Positions 12,609 to 23,759 of a stretch of 64,000 bases of DNA are shown here, piece by piece; the first letter of the stretch is position 1; each line of letters begins with the position of its first letter. The DNA lies in NCBI GenBank assembly GCA_002104905.1, contig MCFE01000407.1, positions 1-64,000 of the forward strand. Reading direction: 5' to 3'. The notes under the pieces are model-generated. The model was not told where the DNA came from. It worked only from the letters and a program-made list of their open reading frames with translations, and ran no database searches. A program made the position numbers and the translations under genes. The DNA is from Basidiobolus meristosporus CBS 931.73 (Eukaryota > Basidiobolomycota > Basidiobolomycetes > Basidiobolales > Basidiobolaceae).

Positions 12609-15600
12609 TTATCTTGGGTCCTCCCCGACCTCCACCTCGTCGCTGAGCCTTTGGGTTTGGATGGTTTTTCTCACTTCTTCGACCTCGACGTCCGATTCAA
12701 CCTCCTCCCCCGTTGGTTCCAGGTGGCTGGACGTCGGGCGCCCCTTACGCTGGCCCGCCTCGAACACTCGGCTTCCCTTGGGGGTGCGCTTTCCATTGAC
12801 GAACCGAGATTTCACCTTCTTCGACCATTTCTTCTCGTCGTGGGAGCTCACCACCGTAGGCCCCCCGAAGATCCCGCTCAAGGCGGCGCTCTTGGATTGC
12901 TTGGAGCCTTGCAGGCCGAGGATCTGGTAGATGTGGTAATTCGGCCCGGAGAAGTAGCTTTTCGACGGGTGCAGGGATTGCGGGGAGATCCCGATGCTTG
13001 CGCCGATGACGTTTCGGGAGGGCAGGGTGGCGGCCTTCGCCTTGAGCACCTGCTGTAGCCGTGAAGTCAGCCCCATCGGTTTCGTGGCTGTGGCGAAGCT
13101 TGGCAGCGGCTTGGAGAAGTAGGTGGAGAGTTTGTCGTCGAGGAACGGGCCCAACTTGTGCTGCAACGAGCATGTGGAGGCCAGAGCCCGGGCGCGCGGC
13201 AATGGGATCCTAAAGCAACTGGTGAGACCGGTGGAATTCGCCGGGATGAGCTTAGATGGCTTACCATGTACCAAAGAGTTGGCTATCCACTTTCCTGACG
13301 CGGACCCTACCTACCTCCAGGCTGAGCACTATGGTCCGCTCGCTCTCCGTCTCCACTCCCCCGAGCATGAGCAGTTTGGTGCCGTTCACGTAGCCAGAGT
13401 CGAAGCGACGCATCAGCTGGATGGTGTCGTCGCTGTTCGGCCCGTTCGACAGGTAGGTGACGTAGACAGGCGTGGATTCGATCTCAGTCAAATAGATGGC
13501 CGGTGTGGTGGGGGTGCGCGTGGGGATGAGGCTCTCCTCAACCGAACCTTCGCTTCTGCTGGGCGAATGGACGGCCGAGGTAGAGGGAGCCAAGTCGGCC
13601 GTCTCTGGCGGGCTGTTTAGTGAGCCGGGCTCCTCGTCGTCTTGGTCGAGGCTGATGTAAGTATCCGCGTCGAGACCCTCGACATTATCCTCTGCACCAC
13701 AAGGGCCGGTATTCTCAGACTGCGCGCTGGCTTTGGCAGAATACGGGTCTCATCCTCCAGATTGCTCTCCTGAGCAAAGTCGTATTCGGGAGTGGGGTTT
13801 GTTGTCAGTATGCCGCTCAATTCTACGAGGTGTTTGTCCATCTCGACGGGGTCGTACATCGTTTCTGGTAATCGGGCTGTCGTTAGTCCTACTCGACTTG
13901 GTCTCTAGCTTGCTGATGCCTTACCTCGGTTTTCACTCAGCGGGTCACGACTCAAGAGTTGCTGGATGTGGGGCACGTCTTGTATACCGTACTCAGCTGC
14001 CAGTTGACGAGCGCGCTCCAGAGACACCCTGTCGAGTTGGAAATGCTTCGTATGAGCGGGTGCGCTGCAGGATACAGATTGGGAGGGGAGAACTTACCAG
14101 ACCCCACGGCATTCCGGTGGGCCGTTGCGTATCACCACGAACCGAGTGTAGGCGTCGTTTCGCTCGGGCTTCCCGTGGCTTTCGTAGGTGCGAGCGGCTT
14201 TGCGCAGCAGACTGGCGTTGCAGAAATCCTTGTGACGGCTTTCCTCCAAGATGACCACGGATCGCCCGTGGCATTTGGGATCATTCGGTGGGGTGGCGAC
14301 GTTGGAGTGGAACCGCATCAGTCTGTAGGGCGGCTCGGGCAGTACGACTTCGTACACCTGGATGTTCGAATAGATCTTGTTGGTCACTTTTGGGATGAAC
14401 TCATCGATGGTGAGCGACATCGGATACGCTCCTTCCAAAGGATCATCAGAGGCGCCCCCTGTGGTCATCGCTGTATGGCTGCTGGCATTCGAGGAGGATG
14501 TGACCTCTGGAACAGCGGCACAGGGTTCGTGTGTATCATTCAGTGGCTCGGCATCGACATCCATCAAAGAAACATCACCTTGTGAGGGGAGCCGGGGATC
14601 GTCGCAATGCTTCGAAATATCCATGGAGCCTTGAGGGTTTTCGGGCCTCGTGATGTCGTGAGATAGGTGCGTTCGCATAGGGGAATGATCTTCGAATAGT
14701 CGTCTAGGGGTGAGGTCATGTCTGCGTGGAGACCCATTGAAAATCTCGTCCAACTCCGACATCGGGAGCGTTTCGGGGTTGTTCAGGTCCATCAGCGGGG
14801 CGTATGCAGAATCGGCGGCGAATTCGTCGCCGAAGTTTGGAATGAGATGAGAGTCGAACTCCCGACCAAAAAGTGACGCCGTGTCAGGTGTCAACAGGAC
14901 GGCATTCTCCTGACTGAGCTCTGTTTCGGCGGCTTTGCGAGCGGGGGTACGCGGGGCAGTGTTAGAGGGTCCTGGGTTGGCTCGGTTGCCCGCCGTGTTG
15001 GACGATGCTCGTTGAGCTGATGGTGGTGGGCTGGCTTTGTTCTGCTTCGTTGCCAGTGGGTCGGCCTCATAGCTGTCCATGTACCAATCGCCGTTCATCA
15101 TCTCCTCGAAGTAATCGCTATATTCTCCATCCAGCGGCGGCTCCTTGATGGCCTCGCGGGACTCCAGGGAGGCGGTGGCCAACGGTTGGGAAAAGGATGG
15201 GTCGCACGAGAGAGCACCCCCAGTGGTCGTAGATGCGTGAAGGTCGGAAGGGCTCTCGTTGCCGGAGTCCGAGTCCACCTCATCGATATCAGCATCGCTT
15301 CCACTCCCCGAGTTGTTGTCGGCGCAGACTCTGGTGGAGCTGCGATAGTGAGCGTGTGGAGCCCACTTTCCTTTTCCCCTCCCCGTCCCCACTCCCGGTC
15401 TAGCCCCAGACAGCATCGTTTTGTATCTCTTGAACACGTGATTCCCCAGCATACTATTCTTACGTTTTTTCAAGAGTATCTTTAGTTTTGGGTAACCCCC
15501 TTCTAGATGAGTGAACTCTTTAAGTGGCTTTAATGGTTGCGGTGGTTGTGGTTGTGGTTGTGAAGGTATGGATGTGAAACGGTCCAGTCCAGCCCTCACT

Positions 15601-16105
15601 GCTTCGTTGGCTAGATAGTAATGGATTTTTCGGGAATGGTGCTCGTCCACTATCCTCGCCAACAGTGGGGCTCTCGGGGGTTTGTGTTCGAGGGCCCTTT
15701 TGAAGTGTTGGGAGATCCGAGAGGAGACGGTAGCGTACGGGGTGGCTCCGCTAGAAGATAAGAAAGAGGTGAGTATATGGGACGAGGGGGTCGGCTATTC
15801 GGTGGCAAGGTGATCAAGGGGGGGGGAGATAGAGAGAGTTTCGTGTGCGACGATACTTACCCAAGAAGTGTGAATCTATGCTTTATGATACAGTTTGCCA
15901 GTTCTTTTGGGGAGCTTGGCTTGTTGTCCAATACCACCAGAGCCTTCAGTATGGCGGTGAAAACCTTGTCTTTGGCGTCATCTGGGTGTAGGATTTCCGA
16001 GGGAAGGGAGAGTGTGGGATGGTTCGGTAAGCTGTTGGAGTTCGGGCCCCCGTCTGAATGGTCTCCCGAGTGCTGAGCATAATCTATCTCTGGATGGAGG
16101 GACAT
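12609..16105 (-). CDS. GDS1-like winged helix plus two KilA-N/APSES-like domains
   Basis: This is a probable nuclear DNA-binding protein of about 1,000 residues. Exon 1 (16105-15861) ends with a segment containing KALVVLDNKPSSPKELA. Exon 2 (15750-14098) continues with ATPYATVSSRISQHFKR, PPRAPLLARIVDEHH and HYYLA, resembling the winged helix of yeast Gds1. After a long acidic, Ser/Pro-rich stretch, a first KilA-N/APSES-like module follows: DFCNASLLRKAART, then GVW joined across an intron to VSLERARQLAAEYGI (exon 3, 14028-13925). A second module in the exon from 13864 to 13265 has RRFDSGYVNGTKLLMLGG and GTW, joined to IPLPRARALA in the last exon (13209-12609). The first ATG in frame is at 16105. 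A frame change between about 13720 and 13860 needs either an extra intron or a sequence error. The overall domain assignment is by eye. Confidence 0.75.
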
Positions 16106-16643
16106 TATGTGAGGTGGGAAGTATTCACCCGTAAGGCTCGTGGTTGTGTACGAAGGCCACTTGGATGGAAGCAGGATTAGGCAGGTGACTAGGTCTAGAG
16201 GAATATGAAGCAAGCCAGTTGCAAGGTATACAAGGAGAGCAGCTGAAATATATCAGGGACGAGTCTGAGAGGAGCGGAGGGCGGTGGGGGACTGGTCGAC
16301 GTAGAGCCTTGTAACAGCACCCACGGCTGGAAAGGAAACAAAAATAAGGTCGATTGATAGATAGACCCGGTTATACCGGATATCCATCAATTATGGTGAT
16401 TGTGCGGATGGTTCCCAAGTGGGAATTCCCCTACCAACGCACCGCCTATTGTTGCTTTCCGACTATTTTTTTCGGGAATTCTTCTGGAGCATGAATCCCA
16501 ATCTTATTGGGTTTCAAACTTTACCATCGTTTATGGCGCGGTATGATTGGCCGCTGATTCCCATTTAATAATGTACATAGATCTTTATTTACAATGACCG
16601 TGTCTGGCGACAAGTTGGGATGGATGGCCACGAACGAACGGCA
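16106..16643. other. Spacer upstream of the KilA-N gene
   Basis: This gap separates the stop of the LRR gene (16644) from the start of the KilA-N gene (16105); both read leftwards. It should hold the KilA-N promoter and the LRR 3' end. No coding content is recognised. Confidence 0.5.
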
Positions 16644-18704
16644 CTATTTGACCAGCAGCACACACAGTGCCAGCATGAACGACACGAACGACAACGACGG
16701 GGAATCCACCACCACCGCGGATCCGGCGGCGGCAACGGCGTTGATGGCTCTTGCTGGAATGGATGTCAGTATCGGGAGAGGCGCGCGTGGGGTGGTTGGG
16801 GACCGGGGCTACTTACGGGAGCAGTCGAGATGGCACTGAAATGCCAGCGTGCCGCGATCACTAATCCTATCGTTGGACGGACAGCCGTTGAGGGGATTAG
16901 GTTGCACCTTGCAGAAGGTCAGGTTCTTCGGGGCGGGGACGTCGGGGAAAATGCTGTTGAGCGCGTTGAGATGAATGGCTCTGGAGGGGGATGTTTAAGT
17001 GACCGCGCAGTCAGGGACAGCAATGAGAGACACGAACAAACGCTGAAGTCGCTCCAGGTCACCCAGAGAGCCTGGGACCGGCCCCGCAAGCTGGTTCTGA
17101 GAAAGGTCACTGGCCGATATGGGTTAGTGGGAATCCGCGGTGGGTCAGGGCGATCACTTACAGTCGCTCGAGGTTTTTCAGCTCGCCGATGGTACTGGGA
17201 ATGGATCCGATGAGCTTGTTGTGCGACATGTCACTAGGATCGAGATGTTTAGAACACACGGGGGATGAGCGGATCCAATTGGTGTGGCACATACAGGGTC
17301 ATCAAATTGGTTAGACCGGTATACGGGCCGGGGATGTTCCCTTGGATCTTGTTATGGCTTATGGAACTAGAGTAGATCAGGTTAGCGATGGCGCTGGCGA
17401 TGGCGATGTGATTGGTAACGCCACTGACATGACTCGAAGCTCGACGCATCGTGCTAAGCCTTCGGGCAAGGGTCCTTCCAGCATGTTATGCCTCAAATAT
17501 CTTTCGCCGAGGCGCATTAGTGTTGTATCGGTATTTGAGACAATGCGGAACTTACAATGAACGCAGCTTGGCCAGGTTTCCAATGGCGTCGGGGAGATTC
17601 CCTCGGAGTTGATTGTAATCTAGGGAGCTAACCGGTTGGGTAAGAAGGTCATTTCGGGAGAAGATCGCAAGCGACGAGCCTCGTACAGAATCTCCAGACT
17701 ACTCAGCTTGAAGATCACCGGTGGGAGAGCATCGGCAAACTGGTTGCTGCTCAGGAATCTGTCATGTACGTTGGTTAGCCGGTGGCTGGTGCGCATGGGA
17801 AATCCTGTAGAACCCACAATCCCCTGAGATTCATTAAGCGATCCATGGATTCCGGAAGACTGGTGAACGAGTTGTTCTTCAGATGCCTACGAAGCCTGGG
17901 TGAGTTTGAGGTCATCGGGGATGGGCACAGATACTCACAGGCTTTGCAGGCTGCTCATCCCGCCCACGAAATCTCCGATTGCCCCGCCGAGGTTATTCTC
18001 GTCCAGATTCCTGTGGTGCGGGTGGTTAGTACACCGGATGGGCCAACGGATCGCCAGACAGCCCTTACAGGGAGAGGAGTGTCGACAGCGCGCCAAAGGA
18101 GTTCGGAAGCGGCCCAGACAGCTGATTCTTGCTGAGATCTCTGAAGGAGAAACGCGTTTAGATCCTCTTCCAACCACGAAGACTACACACTGCAGACGAA
18201 CAAAATAAGTAAGCTTGATAGTTGCCCGATTTCAGCGGGGATTGCTCCCGAGACACCATTTGCCGAGAGTCGAATCGCCTTGACTCTCCCACTGTTGTTG
18301 CATGCGATGCCATGCCAGCTGCAGCAGCTCAGGGGATCCTGTGAGTCCCAGCCATCTTTGTTGAGCCACATGAGGCCATTCATGGTGGAATAGATCGTTC
18401 TCAGGACCCTGCAGTCTGCTAGTAGGCTTGTCTGCTGGGCCTCGTTTAGCGTGACACCAGGGGGGAGGCCCGCGACGACAATTCCCCCTGGGCTGCGGGC
18501 TTCCTGTTCTGAGGGAGTCTCGACGACATCGATGTCTTCAGGAGGCTCCGGAAGCTCATCAGAGGCTCCGGGGAGGGGCTGACCATCAGAGGGTCGTGGG
18601 CCCGGTTCGTCCGAAGTGCCTTTCCCCCCTGGTTCTTGGGAAGAAGCCAAGTTGTTTAAGAGTAGCCAAGAGCTGAGGATCAGCCAAATCAATCGAAGTT
18701 CCAT
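16644..18704 (-). CDS. Secreted, probably GPI-anchored leucine-rich repeat protein
   Basis: The twelve-exon gene gives an exact in-frame product of 473 residues. The N-terminus from ATG 18704 (MELRLIWLILSSWLLL) is a signal peptide, followed by a Pro/Glu/Ser-rich stretch. A plant-type N-cap follows, with LNKDGWDSQDPLSCCSWHGI. About ten repeats of the form LxGxIPxxIGxLxxL come next (for example LSKNQLSGPLPNS, LRHNMLEGPLPEG and MSHNKLIGSIPST), then a Cys-containing C-cap. The C-terminus ends with small residues and a hydrophobic tail (LSFVSFMLALCVLLVK), the form of a GPI signal. Exons 2 to 10 each encode exactly one repeat (72 nt, one of 69), with phase 2 introns. Exon 11 is 16980-16817 and exon 12 is 16753-16644. 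The likely role is cell-surface or wall recognition; no kinase domain is present. Confidence 0.9.
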
Positions 18705-19922
18705 CTTTCTTCTGATCCACAAAGGTAGCCACCTGACCTCGCTAGCTTTTTATAGAAGCCATTGGCCATATGTAGTAACCTGGGCGTGGAGAACCCAAGG
18801 TTGTCTCCAGCTTGCCTAATCCATCTTTGCAGTGGTTGGGGGACCCATGTAAGTGACTGCGCATACCGAAGAGCAACGTGCCACCTGGAAAAGGTTGCAT
18901 TGAAGAGCCAGACGGCGTGGGCTAGCACCAACATCATTCGTGCACTGCAACACACATGTGAAGAGGACGATCGCGCGCTTCCGTGCTCGTCCCGCATGCG
19001 GTCCCGGCGAAGAGGATTCACCAGCAGCTGACCAATGCCAAGGTGAAACTGGAGAAGATCCCTCAATGCAGCCGCATGGATCGGAGAAACCATCAGTGAA
19101 AGGAACCTCCCATAGACAAATAATGGTTCCCAGATCGGCCAAGTAGCCGCGCGAGTGTTGTCGATATCTAGAACATCCACATCCGCATTCACAACCGCAT
19201 CCACATCCACGGTGATTCACAATTACGTGGACGCGTGAGGAGTTCGCCAATGAACCAAGATAACTGCGCAACACTGTCGGCCAATGCCAACGGCCGCTCT
19301 GCGCGAGGCCTAGATTTCGGAATTCCAAGGCGGAGCAGAGATAGGCGGCAGCTGGATGAAACCCTAATCATCGGAAGATCAGCGAGCAGGACGTGCGCTG
19401 AAGCTGCTCACAAATCGAGCAGCGTGTTCCACTCACCCGGCGAGTTATGGAAATCGGTTTCGCACCATTTTAGGCTCCAACCATCTCGGAATCCGGGGCC
19501 ACCGATAGGTTCCTGAAAACACCACGGCTCGGCCTGCTGTTCCAGCAACGGATCGAGCTCAATCTCAAAAGGAACCAGCCATCCACTATCCACTATCCAC
19601 CGTCGACCGTCGACCGTCCACCCGCCACCAACCTCGAGTCAGCACTCCTGGCGCCGCTCCAACGGCCATGGCGAACGTTCCCGATTTCATCACGAGAATG
19701 TGGCGAATTTAATACTGCATAGCTCGTTTGTACCAACCATACGTTGATACAAAGCATCATCGGGCTGCCAATCAGCTGGGGCTGCATAGCATGGATCGGT
19801 CAAACTGGATTGCTCTTCCAGAACGGCAACAACAAAGCTTCATGCGATTTGCATTTAGATCTCGCTCAGCCTCACTACGCTCGGCGGCGATTCAGTTCCT
19901 TTGCCCGGTCATATTGGATCCG
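18705..19922. other. Divergent intergenic region with short simple repeats
   Basis: This region lies between the LRR gene (reading left) and the bZIP gene (reading right) and must hold both promoters. It contains short repeats: CATCCACATCC-type units around 19168-19212, and CCACTATCCA/CGTCGACCGT-type units around 19579-19620. Overlapping minus-strand frames of about 170 codons (18689-19328) have no recognisable domain and I do not accept them as genes. Confidence 0.5.
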
Positions 19923-19929
19923 TATAAAT
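19923..19929 (+). promoter_or_regulatory. Possible TATA box of the bZIP gene
   Basis: TATAAAT lies about 245 bp upstream of the first in-frame ATG of the bZIP gene. It would place the transcript start near 19950-19990 and leave a leader long enough to contain the upstream ORF at 20067. Confidence 0.4.
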
Positions 19930-20066
19930 TAAAATACCCGGGTTTCACAAAAATAAACTAGCTGCGCCTTGATAGTCTGCTTGGCGTAGAGATCCAAGGC
20001 ACTGCTTGGTTGGACCGATACATCACCCAGCCCTCTTCACCTCCCCCGCTTCCTCTCCCGTGGCCA

Positions 20067-20150
20067 ATGGATCATCCTTGCCATTCCATTCCTTCCCCCA
20101 CCGAGAACCAACACCGGCCGAATATAAATTCGACGTGGATCCACTGCTGA
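20067..20150 (+). promoter_or_regulatory. Upstream ORF (27 codons) in the bZIP leader
   Basis: ATG 20067 opens a 27-codon frame that stops at TGA 20148-20150, 17 bp before the bZIP ATG at 20168 and in a different frame. If transcription starts at the TATA box near 19923, ribosomes would meet this ORF first. Leader ORFs are a known translational control of bZIP genes in fungi, but here the role is inferred only from position. Confidence 0.4.
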
Positions 20151-20167
20151 CTTCTGTTTCACCGCAT

Positions 20168-21292
20168 ATGATTACTGAACCATTGCCCACCCCCACCCCC
20201 ATCCACACGCTAATGGATCAGTTTGCCAACGGTAAGAATGGTGCAATGAACGAGGGGGCCGAGTTCAATCCAGTTTTCTCCGCCGATTATCTAAGCAACA
20301 GCGACAACGATGCCGACCCTCTTCACTACGACAACTCGAACATCTCCGACACCCACAACAGCGTGAGCGAGGACGAGTTCCTCATGAACTACAACTTCGG
20401 CTCCAACGTCGTCACCCAGCCCAACTTCACCCACGACATGATCGCCCAGAGCTCGCTCGCTCCATCAGCCGATTTCGACTCGCGATTGAGCTCCAGCAAG
20501 TTCGACTGGAGCTCCTTCAGCAACCCCGGCCCCAACGGGCCCATCCCCGGCGTACCCATGAGCAACATGCCCATCCTCGTGAGCAACCCCTTCGACCCGA
20601 CGTCCCAGCGTCGCTCCAGCCTTCCCGGGGACTCCGACGGGGCGGACTTCGCCGCGATCGGGGACCTGAACCACCGGAAGCGCGTCTTCTCCTGGGCCGA
20701 CATGAACCATACCAGCTATTTCGGCCCCGACATGGACTTTGCCCAATCAGTGCGCCGCTCTTCCGTCAACATCCCACTTCAAGACGTGCGCAACCATGCC
20801 TCCTACATGAACCCATACGCTGCCAAGGTCCCCACCCACCTGAACCTCGCCCAGCCCCATCCCCATCCCGCCCCCAACTCCAGCGAGCCAAATCGCCATG
20901 GCTTCCCGCTGGACGAGGCGCTGTCGAACTCTCCCTCCTTCCCCACAGAAGATGTCAAGCACAAGACGAAAAGCAAGAAGTCAAGGAGCGCGGCCATGGC
21001 CGCCCCGGAGAAGAAGCACCTACCGAACGGGGTGGACAGCCTTGGGCCCGAGGCCCCACAGCAGTCGGTGGTGGAGCGCCGCCTGAACCGGAGGCGGGAG
21101 AGGAACCGACTGGCCGCGCGACGCAGCAGGGAGAAACGCACCCAGTTCTTGAGGGACCTCGAGGGGTTGAACGACTCCCTTCGTAACGAGAACAACGCAC
21201 TCAAAGGGAAGCTTTGTGAGGTGCTGCGGGAGCTGGAGATGTTGCGTGGGTCGGCCACACAGGAGGGGAGCTCCGCTTCCAATCATTCCTGA
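20168..21292 (+). CDS. bZIP transcription factor
   Basis: The product is a nuclear DNA-binding factor of 374 residues from ATG 20168. The C-terminal basic region contains RRERNRLAARRSREKR, in which the N-x-x-A-A-x-x-S-R contacts of the bZIP family are intact. It is followed by a leucine zipper with heptad-spaced L/N residues (LRDLEGL, LRNENNAL, LREL, LEML). The N-terminal two thirds is Ser/Asn/Pro-rich with acidic patches (for example EDEFLMNY and FDWSSF), as in activation domains. The frame is open upstream to 19976, where an AG precedes it, so a 5' exon with an earlier start is possible. I prefer 20168 because no upstream exon could be supported. The zipper alone does not tell whether this is an ATF/CREB-like or another subgroup. 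Confidence 0.88.
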   Translation: MITEPLPTPTPIHTLMDQFANGKNGAMNEGAEFNPVFSADYLSNSDNDADPLHYDNSNISDTHNSVSEDEFLMNYNFGSNVVTQPNFTHDMIAQSSLAPSADFDSRLSSSKFDWSSFSNPGPNGPIPGVPMSNMPILVSNPFDPTSQRRSSLPGDSDGADFAAIGDLNHRKRVFSWADMNHTSYFGPDMDFAQSVRRSSVNIPLQDVRNHASYMNPYAAKVPTHLNLAQPHPHPAPNSSEPNRHGFPLDEALSNSPSFPTEDVKHKTKSKKSRSAAMAAPEKKHLPNGVDSLGPEAPQQSVVERRLNRRRERNRLAARRSREKRTQFLRDLEGLNDSLRNENNALKGKLCEVLRELEMLRGSATQEGSSASNHS

Positions 21293-22538
21293 CTCGGAAC
21301 ATCCTCTAGACAACATGCGATCCCCATCACCCACATCCGGCACACTCCATTTCCATCCAACTTACCCTTCCACCACCAACGCCAACACCAACACCAACCA
21401 ACACCATCCCCTTCCCTATCCCCCATCCCCCAAACACCTTCAACCCCAACTCCACCACCACCGCGAACATGTCCGCTACTGATTGCGTTCACCGTGTAAA
21501 AATGATCGAGCCCATGTACAATTACTCCCTTGCTTTTGGGGTCCCTTCCAGTGCACGGTCTATTTAATGCTGTATTATAGAGTGCGTTTTTCAAGTCCCG
21601 TCCCCGTTCCCGTTCCCGTTCGTGTTTTGGCCCCTCCATTCATCGGCCTAATAAAGCGACCATTCCTCGAAGACATCCACTCGTTCGGTGTGCTCCCTTC
21701 GTTCTCCATCCAACCCTCGCTCAGTCGTTCATCCCCCTACCTTACCATCTTTCCATCACCATCACCATCCCCATCCCCACCACGGGGTCGCCCCGCCCCC
21801 GCCTATCCTATCGACATCGGGCTGATACATGGCAATGGCTCTGGAAATGTTCCAATACGTCCCCAGGGTCGTTCCACCGGCTGATTGGACGTCAGGTAGG
21901 GTTGAACGGAGTCGGAATTGGAACGGGAAGCTTCGAATGGGGAGGGGCGAGAACGCTAATGGGTGCCCGGCAGCATGAGGTCGCATTCCCCGCTGGCGGA
22001 GCGAGGGACATGGGAAGGCGGAGGGAGGGGTGGGAGCGGGGGGGAGAGAAGGGGCGGTCGGGGGATCGGGGATAGGTTACGTAGGGAACATCGAGGCCAT
22101 GGATTGGTGCGCTCTCCTCGCACTCAAGTCCACCCAACCTCGTGCGATAAAACCTGGCCCCCTCCTACGCCCACCCTATCCTGGCCCCCTTCCCGTTTCC
22201 ATTCCCATTCCCATTCCCACCATCCCCCACGGGAACTCCCTTCCACTTTCGGCCATGGATCTCCCGGTCCCTCCCGTCTCCGGTGTTCCGGGCGCAGCGC
22301 CCATTCCCCTGGGGACCGATCCTGTCCCTCACGCTGGCTTGTCCACCCAACCGCCGGGAATCCGGTCATCGGCTGATCCTTCAACCGGCACGCATTCAAC
22401 AATGCTAACACTGACATGGAAATCTCTACTGGTGCACCATCCAAGGCCTCTTTTACTGCTTGGTGCTTGGCAACCTGAACCGAACAGGCATAGACCAATA
22501 GTGTACCCTTTTCATGGCTATCCTTTGGACCATCTTCG
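21293..22538. repeat. Low-complexity C-rich and G-rich DNA at the edge of the gene block
   Basis: The stretch downstream of the bZIP gene is made of degenerate simple repeats: CCAACACCAA-type near 21370-21405, GTTCCC-type near 21603-21622, CCATCA/CCCATC-type near 21745-21782 and CCATTC-type near 22196-22228. A G-rich block lies at 22012-22072. An AATAAA at 21650-21655 may be the bZIP poly(A) signal. Proline-rich frames across it (up to 191 codons) are products of composition, not genes. Base composition changes abruptly at about 22.4-22.5 kb. Confidence 0.7.
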
Positions 22539-22619
22539 GATCTGGCTGGATCTTTGGCCCTGGATCACTGGTGTGAAGTTCTGTTGGAGGAAGAGTTCTC
22601 CATGATCCTACTCTGGCCT

Positions 22620-23759
22620 GAATTCAATCCTTGGTGGACTTGCAACCATATTTTGGCCATCATTCAAGGCAATGTGGGGTGAGGTGTCTGCCCTGGAACA
22701 GAACAAACCTGTCATTGATATGGCTGGGTTTCCTACCTGGATGATCTGGAGTTGAGAGTCATCATTGTTACCCCCTGAAATATATGGCCCTATCCTCCTG
22801 ACATACCCTTCTCTCTGCTCATGACTGAAGAGTTAATGCATTGCTCATGTTGGAAAGCTTTTGCCCCCACTGATTCCCCCATCTTAAGTATCACTGGTTG
22901 TGGATTGATTCCATATTCTAACTATTGGCTTATTGATTGCCAGCACTGCTGTAACTGTGTGCTGAACTTCTGTACATTTCCACTATGGAAAAATAATCTC
23001 CTTGGTGTTGGTAATTGGACAGTAGTAATGTGTGTGAGTGGTGGAGTACATTCTTAGGATTTTGCATGTCTCATAGTAACATCATTCATTGTGTCCAAAA
23101 AGCCAGCCATCATGCAGATGGCTTGGGTCTCTTCAATTCATATAGTGTTATGTGCTTTGACATGACAGCTACTCACTGGTATCCCACCAGATTGCATATC
23201 AAACTCATCCAGTAATCAATAGGGGTAACTATCCAGGCATGGTGGTGCCTGAGGCCCAGATATCAATGAGACAACCATCAGATTTCTCCTTTGATACCAA
23301 GAGATTGGTGGTAGATTCAGGTTGCTGAGAATCAGTGGCCAGTAGGATTTGCTGGTAAAGTGCTTGTTTGATGAGGATCCATCAAGAGCCAAGGCAAAGG
23401 CATAGCCATGCATACCTTCTAAGCAGCCCTTACTTCTCAGTTGTTTGCAATGTTGTTTTCAACTGTATTGGGAGTGCCTGCACTTGATTGATACTGAGGG
23501 TGATACCTTATAGCCTCACAATATTTGTTGGACTGCATGTGCTTCTTCATGTTGTAAGGGTTCTGGAGATTTGCAAAGTGATTGGGAGAACAAGTAGATC
23601 CTGTAGTTTTCACTTTGTGATCTAATGAATGAAAAAGTGGTATTTTACTTCCACAAGGTATTGGCAAAGTGAACACATAAAACATGATCAGAAAAGTCCC
23701 AAGAGCATGTGAGCAGTGTCTGGGGCTGCATGGACAATCTTTGAGAAATTTCATGCTCT
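22620..23759 (-). pseudogene. Tnp2/Plavaka-like transposase relic
   Basis: Reading leftwards, broken frames show FALALDG (about 23390), SKSYWPLILSNLNLPP, and a CLDSYPY motif matching the D-L-D-S-F/Y-L-x-P motif of Tnp2/Plavaka transposases. An N-terminal segment with LFHSLDHKVKTTGSTC lies near 23600. The same sequence recurs, better preserved, on the plus strand at 62367-63558 and, degraded, at 47960-49220. Several stops and frameshifts mark it as dead. Superfamily placement is by motif memory. Confidence 0.6.

Noticed and set aside
13123-14585. Plus-strand frames of 165-208 codons opposite the KilA-N gene
   Set aside because: They cross exon borders of the better supported minus-strand gene and show no recognisable domain.
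16620-17213. Plus-strand frame of 197 codons opposite the LRR gene
   Set aside because: It is a shadow of the LRR exons and introns; the minus-strand join is exact and full of LRR motifs.
18689-19328. Two overlapping minus-strand frames of about 170 codons
   Set aside because: Both begin in simple repeats (CATCCA type), overlap each other in different frames and contain nothing recognisable.
21963-22605. Proline-rich plus-strand frames up to 191 codons
   Set aside because: They arise from C-rich simple repeats and run across the composition border; no start context, domain or splicing support.
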